Shown: positions 58,058 to 64,000 of the stretch, one piece after another
How the letters are laid out: the number at the start of each line of letters is the position of its first letter
Position numbering within the stretch: position 1 is the first letter of the stretch
NCBI GenBank assembly: GCA_003116975.1
Contig: BGKB01000060.1
Coordinates: 157,208-221,207 of the forward strand
DNA: 64,000 bases
Reading direction: 5' to 3'
From: Aurantiochytrium sp. KH105
Taxonomy: Eukaryota; Sar; Bigyra; Thraustochytrida; Thraustochytriidae
Notes under the pieces: model-generated
The model's input: the letters and a program-made list of their open reading frames with translations, nothing else
Database searches by the model: none
Told to the model about the DNA's origin: nothing
Program-made: the position numbers and the translations under genes

Positions 58058-58984
58058 ATGAAACGCGCGCGAGAAGAGCACGAGCGAGGTCCTGCGCATC
58101 GCTCAGAACCGTGGAAACGCGCGCGGGGACACAAGGGATGCGTGGGTGGTGGTAGCCACGAGCGGAGCAAGGTTGCGATAGACGAGAGACGCAGAAACCA
58201 AGGCCCGCGGCGCCACCAGCGAGATGCTGTGCAAGAACCGCAGGCGCCTCCACCACCGCCGCAAGGATCCCAGGCGGACGCGTTGAAGGGGCAATTGGGG
58301 CAGGAATCCTCGAACGGGCCCAAAAAGGCATTCGAGTACCAAGGTAAGTTGCGGCTCATATAGCGAGCGGCGACTGGGAGCTGAGCAAATCTAACGACCA
58401 AGACCACCTTGTTGATCAACACGAATGCCTTCTTGTTGGCGTGCGCACATCGACTCCGTTCGACGTTTACTCTTCACACGCACGTAGTCAAGACGAAATC
58501 TGATGCCAAGGTGGAACGCGAGACATGCCCCCGAAGATTAGAGCAGCGGCAAAAGCAAGTTGATCTTGGCAAGAACACCCTTGGGTACCAGCAATATCTG
58601 GAGCAAGTGCCGCGCAAGGCACGCAAATCGAGCAGGGAGCATCCCAGGACGCCCGACATTGAGCAAAAGGTAAGCAAGCGCGCGTTCGATGGTCAAATCA
58701 GGGCTTGGCGAAGGGGATTGCACAAGTGGGATCCCCAAATCCAGCCTGACCAGCAGGTCATTCATGAGCCGCTTGAGCCCGCCGCACCTCCACCAGCTTC
58801 TACTTCTACTTCTCCTTCTCCTCTTCCTACTCATCTCTCTGTGACCCCGCGCTCGAGCACAGAAAGCAATCTCAGCGAGCCACAGCCAAATGCTGCAGCA
58901 CCTCCAGCTCCTAGTACTGCTCCAGCTGCTGCAGACCCTGAAAAGTCCATCTTCGAGGAGCTCGAGGACGACGAGCTCCTCTAA
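58058..58984 (+). CDS. SLBP: Histone RNA hairpin-binding protein (stem-loop-binding protein), two exons
   Basis: SLBP binds the 3' stem-loop of replication-dependent histone mRNAs. Exon 1 is 58058-58343 and exon 2 is 58488-58984, giving 260 residues. The RNA-binding domain (about 107-178) is unmistakable: RRLEQRQKQVDLGKNTLGYQ, then YLEQVPRKARK, then HPRTPD, then DGQIRAWRRGLHKWDP. The usual TPNK motif reads TPDI here. Flanks are disordered: a basic N-terminus and a Pro/Ser-rich C-terminus ending in acidic residues. The donor is CAAG|GTAAGT, the acceptor CACGTAG|TCAAG, and a CTAAC branch-like motif lies between. The phase (1) is exactly restored across the junction, giving Q-V-K. The start is the first ATG in exon 1. 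Confidence 0.92.
58344..58487 (+). other. Spliceosomal intron in SLBP
   Basis: The 144-base intron begins GTAAGT and ends ACGTAG. A TCTAACGA branch-like sequence lies near 58390. The upstream exon frame would run into a stop 18 bases after the donor (TAG at 58361), and the downstream frame has no ATG with homology, so splicing is required. This is the only intron I could verify by phase and homology. Confidence 0.85.
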
Positions 58985-59219
58985 CTTATAGTAATCGTGC
59001 CAAACTCCATCAGGCTATCCTCGCGCACGCACGCACGTAGGCACGCACGTAGCGCTTACGCCTGCGTCTGCGGCAGCGCGTGCGCACACGCGGCTCGTGG
59101 GGTGTGTAGTATACGTTCGTCCTTTGTTCTTTGTTTGTTTTGTTTGCTTGCTTGCTTTGCTTGCGTCGACATCAATCACTCAATCAGGCGTGTCGCTCGC
59201 ACGCTGCGTGGAGAGGACG

Positions 59220-60308
59220 ATGGAGACAGCGGGACGCGCAGGCGCCGTGGCGGACAAGACGCAGCTCGAGGGGACGATGCCGTCTTCTGGAGCAGCAGCA
59301 GCAGCAGCAGCCATTTTGGGCGGCGACGGCAATACGGACGGCGCAGGGTCGGGCTACTCGGCGCAAATGCTCGTGGGGTCTTTCGCCATGTTCGCGTGCT
59401 TTTTTGCAGTGCTGCTCTCGGTCCTCATCCCGAACAGCAGGATGTTTATGAAACGGCACGCACGAAGGCACCGTATCGCTGCACTCATGTATTTGGTGTG
59501 GCTCCTTTTCGGGTTCACAGACCTGTATCTGGACGTGGGAATCAACCAATTTGTTTTCCATGTCGTACTCGGCTGTCTTGGTGTGGCGGTGACCTTGTCA
59601 GCCGCCTTTGACTTTCGCTTTCACGAGAGAGTCCGTAATAGGGCTTCTGGGACCCTTGAAAAGGAAACAACCGTGACATTTTCCGAGATGATCGAGCACT
59701 CGTTCTACCAAGCGCTCAATCTTGTGCAGATCTCGTACCTTCATCTTGTATCGTTGTCGCCGCGACCGGCCTGGCAAAATATGGGTCTCCTCATGTGCGC
59801 TACAGCGCCATGGCTATTGCGAAGCCATTTTCCTGTCAACAGCTTTTCCAAAAACTATGCTTCTGTCCCACTTTCCAGCTACAGTCCAGAGCTCATTTTG
59901 TATCGCATCAAAAAGTGGCAATACGTTTTTTACAAGCACGCGCTGCTGCATGGTGTCAACATCTCGGCAGCCCTGCGAGCTGGCTCGAGTGGGCTTTCTC
60001 TCGTGGATGAGCCTTTGTTCAGGCTCTACTGGCTTTCGCTCAACTGCAGCTACGTCATGGAGTTTTTCTTGCAAACGCTCGTCAAGAAGCGCTACATGTC
60101 GCAGAGCGTCTTACTCACCCTGCAGCGCCTCCTCATGGCTGTCTCAAGCGTTAGTGCGCTCTTTGTCCTGCTCTATGTGCGTCTCGACGTCTGTCTCATC
60201 TCGTTCGGGCTCAACATGGTGAACCGCGGCCATGACTTTGTCAACACTGCTATTGTTCTTGTCCTAGCGCTTGCGCTCGATCCTGTCTGGTCTGCTGTTT
60301 TCCCCTAG
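59220..60308 (+). CDS. Multi-pass membrane protein of unknown function
   Basis: The 362-residue product starts with a short Ala-rich tail (poly-Ala from CAG repeats at about 59293-59316). It then has around eight membrane segments: about 51-71, 85-106, 107-127, 170-190, 193-213, 275-298, 310-330 and 338-358. A central hydrophilic loop contains KNYASVPLSSYSPELILYRIKKW. I recognise no transporter or channel motif. The gene follows SLBP on the same strand after 235 bases. The start is the ATG at 59220; the open frame upstream starts at a GTG. Confidence 0.7.
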   Translation: METAGRAGAVADKTQLEGTMPSSGAAAAAAAILGGDGNTDGAGSGYSAQMLVGSFAMFACFFAVLLSVLIPNSRMFMKRHARRHRIAALMYLVWLLFGFTDLYLDVGINQFVFHVVLGCLGVAVTLSAAFDFRFHERVRNRASGTLEKETTVTFSEMIEHSFYQALNLVQISYLHLVSLSPRPAWQNMGLLMCATAPWLLRSHFPVNSFSKNYASVPLSSYSPELILYRIKKWQYVFYKHALLHGVNISAALRAGSSGLSLVDEPLFRLYWLSLNCSYVMEFFLQTLVKKRYMSQSVLLTLQRLLMAVSSVSALFVLLYVRLDVCLISFGLNMVNRGHDFVNTAIVLVLALALDPVWSAVFP

Positions 60309-60420
60309 CGTAGTAGAGCTTCCTTTACTTCCCATTCCGATAAAGCCCTGGCTGATGTGTTTGTTGTTGTCCTCCCAACGCGGCGGAGGTCCGCATCATC
60401 TCTCTCGAGACTTCTTTTTT

Positions 60421-60467
60421 CTTCCTTCCTTCCTTCCTTCCTTCCTTCCTTCCTTCCTTCCTTCCTT
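60421..60467. repeat. (CTTC)11 tetranucleotide microsatellite
   Basis: Eleven perfect CTTC units lie between the membrane-protein stop and the DUF667 gene. Confidence 0.95.
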
Positions 60468-60763
60468 TCGCTCGCTCGCATCCATCATCGTCAATCCATC
60501 GACCCCCACATTGATTGCTTGTCTTCTCTCCTCTTTTCCTGCTCCCTTGCCAAGACGCGACGATGAAAAACGAAAGAGTCGGAGAGAAGAAACGAGCATG
60601 GCCGTTTGGCCACATTGTGCCGCCACAGCGGCTTTGCAGTAGCGGTCGCTCGGTTTCTCTGACAGACCACTGTAGCGAGATCGACGCGAGAGCCCTCGCC
60701 GAAGGGGAGAGGGGGCGCGCGTGGAAGGCCCACGAGGCCAGGACGAGCGCGAGGGAGGGCACG

Positions 60764-60802
60764 GCAAGGCAAGGCAAGGCAAGACACGGCAAGGCAAGGC
60801 AA
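60764..60802. repeat. (GGCAA)n pentanucleotide microsatellite
   Basis: About seven GGCAA units, interrupted by GACAC, lie just before the DUF667 start. Confidence 0.85.
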
Positions 60803-60835
60803 CTCAAGACCACGCTCGACAAAGCGGTTTCCAGC

Positions 60836-62977
60836 ATGAGCACCGCAGCGGGAACACGGTTTCAGGGCGGGCCCTCGTGCGAGATCTTCTCGCCGCAAGG
60901 CACCGACCCGCTACGGAAACAGGGCGTAGGCGTGCACGGCAGGGTTGGTCTCGAGTTTGAAAAGAGCATCAAGAGCTACGCTCTGGTCTGCAACGGCGGA
61001 ACCACCTGCAAGGTAGACTTCCCGGGCGCCAAAGCCAAGCGCAAGAACCTGGCGCTCACGCAACGTTACCTCGCCATACAGCTTTCGCTTCCTGCTGCGG
61101 CAGATCCCTTTGGCCTCGAGCTTACTGTTGCCGATGCTCAGCGGACACGTCGGAGACTCGTCATCTCCTCCGCTTTTCGCAATATCGTAGCACATCCTCT
61201 CCACGTGCAGCTGCCTCTTGGCGCTTCGTACGAACCGCATTTCGGAGATCGAGAAATCGATGCTGAGCGCGCAGATGACGACACCGTTGTCCCGCGAGGC
61301 ATCTGGCTGACGCTCTGTCTGGACATGCAAGAGCTGGTGGCTTCGAATTTTTCGGGCATTAATTTCCGCGCTCTCGAGGCGCTCTCCATCTCGGGCACGT
61401 CCAAGGTGCGCCGTGTCTTCACGCTGAAAGATCCGCCACCGGCAATGAACATGCCTGTCAAACCCGGGCAGAAACTAGCCCCAATTCCTCGCCAGCTCCA
61501 ATTTCTGGGCACCATGGAGACGAGCCCGCCCACCATTTTCTTCACAATGGCCGCGGTTCATGCCTGGGAGGAGGTTCACGGAGCAGAACACCGTCACTCC
61601 CCGCGTAGTCAGTCCCAAAAGCTTGCGCGAACCAGGAGACCTGGTGATAGACCTCCAGTATCCGCGCGGAGTACATCCACACTCGGTGCGGGAAGCACAA
61701 CCAGCGCAACGCCACGCACAAGGCGACTTCTTCAAACGCGGCGAGCACCAGAGGCCACTCCACCTGAAACTCACGACGAGGAAGACACTCCTGCAAGCCA
61801 TGGAATAGACGCTGCCGCCAACAACGACGAGGGAGAAGATGACGGCTCTACAATTCTCGCTGGCAAGCTCTCATCTGGCGAGACCAGAGGGAAAACCGAA
61901 AGAATTCTTCCTGCACTTGCACGGGCAAAACAAGGTGTTGCGCAGCCCACTCGCCCAAAGTTCACTTTGGACCTACCAATTCGCGAAGAACGCCCTTCGT
62001 CTCGACAGGACAAGTCAGCACGCTCGTCGCGAGCCAGGCTTTCTGCGAGAGAACGCCGCAAGACAGCTACTGCAGTGCCATCCACAAACCAGGAACAAGA
62101 AGAAGAGGAAGACATTGCACTCAACGAGTACGCCGCAAACTCGCCATCTTCCCCGGTAGCCGCAATCTCGCGCGCTCAGGTCACGCAAGGCGACGCTGCG
62201 GTCGACTCGGACGGCGACGGAGAATTTGACGAGGAAGATCGACCTCGAGGACAATCCGTTGAAACTTATGCCACGAGTTTGGACAATGATGATCTGGCCG
62301 ACGACGATGGGTATCAAACACGCACTGACGATGAGGAGGAGAATAACCTGACTCACAATCCCCGCGCGCCAACAGATGCGGACGCAGACTCGAGTCACGG
62401 GGGTGATGCTCTGAGCGACAATGATGAGATCTTTCTCGATGGCGGGAATGATGAAATCGGTGCCGATGATCTGGATGCCAGCAGGGAGGAGGACGACGAC
62501 CTCGAGCTGTCGGCCGCGCTCGAACCCACTTCTACTGCGAGTGAGAACCGCCTTCGGGATAGGCTTGTACAAGAGCGCGAGGAGCTCGCGCAAATGGAAG
62601 CACGCATTGCAGCGGAGGAGGACAAGCTTTTGGACGCGCGAAGGCGCGAGCGCGAGGCAGATATTGATGCTGTTACGGACCTAAGCGAGCACGAACGGAT
62701 TGATGGTGAGGAGAGCACCGCGGAGCGCGATGATCTTGCCGCACTGAGCGAGCAGGTTTTGCAAACGACCATTTCGGACGCTCTTCAGAACCTCGCTTCC
62801 ACGTCCGAGGACAGTACGAATGGTCAACGAACAGTGAGCATTGATTATGCATCAAAGAAGAATGCCGGAAAGGAGAAGGAAGAGGAAGAGGAAGAGGGCG
62901 ACTTGGACCTGGTGTTTGATCCAATTCTCGAATGCTACTTTTGCCCCAAGACCAACAAGTACTATAAGATGAAATGA
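60836..62977 (+). CDS. CFAP20DC-like protein with an N-terminal DUF667 domain
   Basis: The first 220 or so residues match the DUF667/CFAP20 domain. The opening FQGGPSCEIFSPQGTDP is the start seen in CFAP20DC (C3orf67) proteins. VGLEFEKSIKSYALVCNGG follows, and later LTQRYLAIQLSLP, then GIWLTLCLDMQELV and the closing KVRRVFTLKDPP. CFAP20 itself is an axonemal inner-junction protein, and DUF667 proteins are tied to cilia and centrioles. The remaining 490 residues are disordered and acidic, with a coiled coil (about 566-610). The last 25 residues form a conserved-looking Tyr/Pro-rich tip (DPILECYFCPKTNKYYKMK), reminiscent of an OCRE-type motif. The start is the ATG at 60836, directly before the domain; a longer start at 60563 is possible. 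Confidence 0.85.
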   Translation: MSTAAGTRFQGGPSCEIFSPQGTDPLRKQGVGVHGRVGLEFEKSIKSYALVCNGGTTCKVDFPGAKAKRKNLALTQRYLAIQLSLPAAADPFGLELTVADAQRTRRRLVISSAFRNIVAHPLHVQLPLGASYEPHFGDREIDAERADDDTVVPRGIWLTLCLDMQELVASNFSGINFRALEALSISGTSKVRRVFTLKDPPPAMNMPVKPGQKLAPIPRQLQFLGTMETSPPTIFFTMAAVHAWEEVHGAEHRHSPRSQSQKLARTRRPGDRPPVSARSTSTLGAGSTTSATPRTRRLLQTRRAPEATPPETHDEEDTPASHGIDAAANNDEGEDDGSTILAGKLSSGETRGKTERILPALARAKQGVAQPTRPKFTLDLPIREERPSSRQDKSARSSRARLSARERRKTATAVPSTNQEQEEEEDIALNEYAANSPSSPVAAISRAQVTQGDAAVDSDGDGEFDEEDRPRGQSVETYATSLDNDDLADDDGYQTRTDDEEENNLTHNPRAPTDADADSSHGGDALSDNDEIFLDGGNDEIGADDLDASREEDDDLELSAALEPTSTASENRLRDRLVQEREELAQMEARIAAEEDKLLDARRREREADIDAVTDLSEHERIDGEESTAERDDLAALSEQVLQTTISDALQNLASTSEDSTNGQRTVSIDYASKKNAGKEKEEEEEEGDLDLVFDPILECYFCPKTNKYYKMK

Positions 62978-63089
62978 AGCGGTTCGAAAGCAAGAAAAGA
63001 GGATCATCATACCTCCAAAAGGATATATAAATTGAGGGGTTGGGCTTTAGATTGAGAAAAAAATGTATGTGTTTTGTGCGATTCGTAGA

Positions 63090-64000
63090 TCATGCCTCGG
63101 GGAGCTCAATGTTTTTCTGAATCCACGGGTGCCGCAGAACCTCAAAGAGACTCAGACGGCGCTCGGCATGCTTGTGAAGAAGTCGGCGAATAAGATCCTT
63201 GGCCTCGCGACTGACATGGCTCGGAAATCGGTAGTCGAGCGTGCTGATCTTGCGAAAGGTGGCCTCATTGTCGGAGACGCAGCTTTGCGGCGTGGCGAGA
63301 AGACCGCTAAAGTGAGAACTGCCGGCAGGAGTGGTCATGTGACTGAATGGCGTGCCTGGCGCGCGCAGGGCGCCGGCGCTAGCCATCTCATCGCCTGGTG
63401 AAGGCTCGAATGGCGGGACGCCCACGAGAAGCTCGTACGCGAGAACGCCGACGGTCCAGTTGTCGACGGTCTCGTCGTAGGCCTTGCCTTTGACCATTTC
63501 GGGCGCAAGGTAGTCCAAGGTGCCGCACATTGTGGTTCTGCGGTTGCCGTGGTTGATGCTTGCAAGTCGATCATTCTCCTCAGAACTCGCGCTTATGCCG
63601 CCGCGCACGTGCAAACGCGCTGTGCTCATGTAGCCATTGTATCCACGTCGGTCATGGGCAGCCCAGCCGAAATCCGCGAGCTTGAGCAAGCCATCTTGAG
63701 AGAGCAGCAAGTTTTCTGGCTTCACGTCTCGGTGAATCACATTAAAGCTGTGGCAATAACTGAGGGCGCTCGCGAGCTGGGCAATGTAGGAAGCTGCCGT
63801 TTTTTCGTCGAATTTTCCCTCGGGCTGCTTCTTCATGACCTTGTACAGCTCGCCGCCAGCAGCGTATTCGAGAATAAGGTAGACGCGTTTTGGGTCGTAA
63901 AAGTAGCCAAAGAGCTGCAGGATGTTTGGGTGCTTGAGCCGCGAGTGAATTTCCACCTCTTGGCCGAGCTGAGAATACATGTCGTCGCGTTGAAGTTGCT
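63090..64000 (-). CDS. Aurora-type protein kinase, C-terminal part (5' end outside the window)
   Basis: This is a mitotic Ser/Thr kinase. The visible 303 residues begin within the N-lobe at the alpha-C region (Q-E-V-E-I-H-S-R-L-K-H-P-N-I-L) and run to the C-terminus. Features typical of Aurora kinases are YIAQLASALSYCHS, the catalytic loop HRDVKPENLL, DFGWAAH after the DFG, RRTTMCGTLDYLAPEMV for the T-loop, and HPWI at the end. Two insertions are unusual. About 35 residues lie between DFGWAAH and RRTTMCGT. About 45 Gly/Ala/Pro/Ser-rich residues lie after GVPPFE, between the alpha-F and alpha-G helices. The beta1-beta3 strands, glycine loop and catalytic lysine lie beyond 64000. It converges on the CFAP20DC-like gene with a 112-bp gap. 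Confidence 0.9.
   Translation of the reverse strand, partial: QLQRDDMYSQLGQEVEIHSRLKHPNILQLFGYFYDPKRVYLILEYAAGGELYKVMKKQPEGKFDEKTAASYIAQLASALSYCHSFNVIHRDVKPENLLLSQDGLLKLADFGWAAHDRRGYNGYMSTARLHVRGGISASSEENDRLASINHGNRRTTMCGTLDYLAPEMVKGKAYDETVDNWTVGVLAYELLVGVPPFEPSPGDEMASAGALRAPGTPFSHMTTPAGSSHFSGLLATPQSCVSDNEATFRKISTLDYRFPSHVSREAKDLIRRLLHKHAERRLSLFEVLRHPWIQKNIELPEA

Larger units (their letters stand above)
60309..60835. other. Intergenic region with CTTC and GGCAA repeats
   Basis: No separate gene is seen. A (CTTC)11 tract at 60421-60467 and GGCAA pentamers at 60764-60802 precede the DUF667 gene. An in-frame ATG at 60563 would extend that gene by 91 residues, but the extension is coded by repeats and is not conserved-looking. 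Confidence 0.5.

Noticed and set aside
57959-58363. A separate 134-codon gene before SLBP
   Set aside because: A consensus GTAAGT donor and a phase-matched acceptor join it to the RNA-binding-domain exon, so it is SLBP exon 1.
60515-60835. An N-terminal extension of the CFAP20DC-like protein
   Set aside because: It starts at a TTG (or an ATG at 60563), is coded by GGCAA repeats, and the DUF667 family normally starts right at the FQGGP segment after 60836.
1-64000. tRNA, rRNA, transposon or CRISPR elements
   Set aside because: Reading the intergenic gaps for B-box-like GGTTCGANNCC, terminal inverted repeats, transposase or reverse-transcriptase motifs and spaced repeats gave nothing supportable. 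A tRNAscan-SE and repeat-library search would be decisive.

Overview
This 64 kb window is nuclear DNA from a GC-rich, gene-dense, intron-poor eukaryotic protist. My best placement is a labyrinthulomycete (thraustochytrid such as Schizochytrium, Aurantiochytrium or Hondaea). The reasons are long intronless reading frames with strong G/C third-position bias, a single-polypeptide 2352-residue acetyl-CoA carboxylase without an obvious plastid leader, a BK-type channel, and a cilium-associated DUF667 protein that implies a flagellated stage. This placement is inference; no rRNA or other phylogenetic marker is present. Starts given here are ATG codons; I shortened several longer frames that only opened with GTG or TTG.

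Layout. 1-8.6 kb: repeat-rich leader and the acetyl-CoA carboxylase gene. 8.6-12 kb: a Pho80-type cyclin behind a repeat-rich promoter. 12-20 kb: a large surface protein facing a Slo/BK-like potassium channel. 20-28 kb: an EF-hand/leucine-rich-repeat protein and the RNA polymerase III subunit RPC5. 27.7-32.4 kb: a divergent class II photolyase-like protein with a disordered repeat region, and the GTPase DRG2. 33-49 kb: a helical protein of unknown function, the PP4 catalytic subunit, several small or multi-pass membrane proteins, a mitochondrial DUF1279 protein with 11-residue repeats, a tandem chorismate-lyase-like protein and a RING-H2 E3 ligase. 49-58 kb: a thioredoxin-UBL-PUB-STI1 fusion, a double PH-domain protein, mitoribosomal mS38, eIF3m and ADF/cofilin. 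58-64 kb: histone stem-loop-binding protein (with one clear intron), a multi-pass membrane protein, a CFAP20DC-like protein and the C-terminal part of an Aurora kinase that runs off the right edge.

Organisation. From DRG2 to SLBP, sixteen consecutive genes alternate strand without exception. The region is therefore a chain of head-to-head pairs sharing 0.45-1.3 kb promoters and tail-to-tail pairs separated by 41-622 bp. Every one of the eight divergent gaps carries a short tandem repeat or homopolymer tract. Functional grouping is loose: housekeeping genes for translation (eIF3m, mS38, DRG2), transcription (RPC5), histone mRNA handling (SLBP), the cell cycle (Aurora, PP4C, cyclin) and protein quality control (RING ligase, Trx-UBL-PUB-STI1) are interspersed. 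I see no transposon, CRISPR array, rRNA or tRNA gene that I can support. The items most worth following are the divergent photolyase-like protein, the Trx-UBL-PUB-STI1 fusion, the tandem chorismate-lyase-like protein, the Aurora kinase insertions, the promoter array before the cyclin, and the strict strand alternation.
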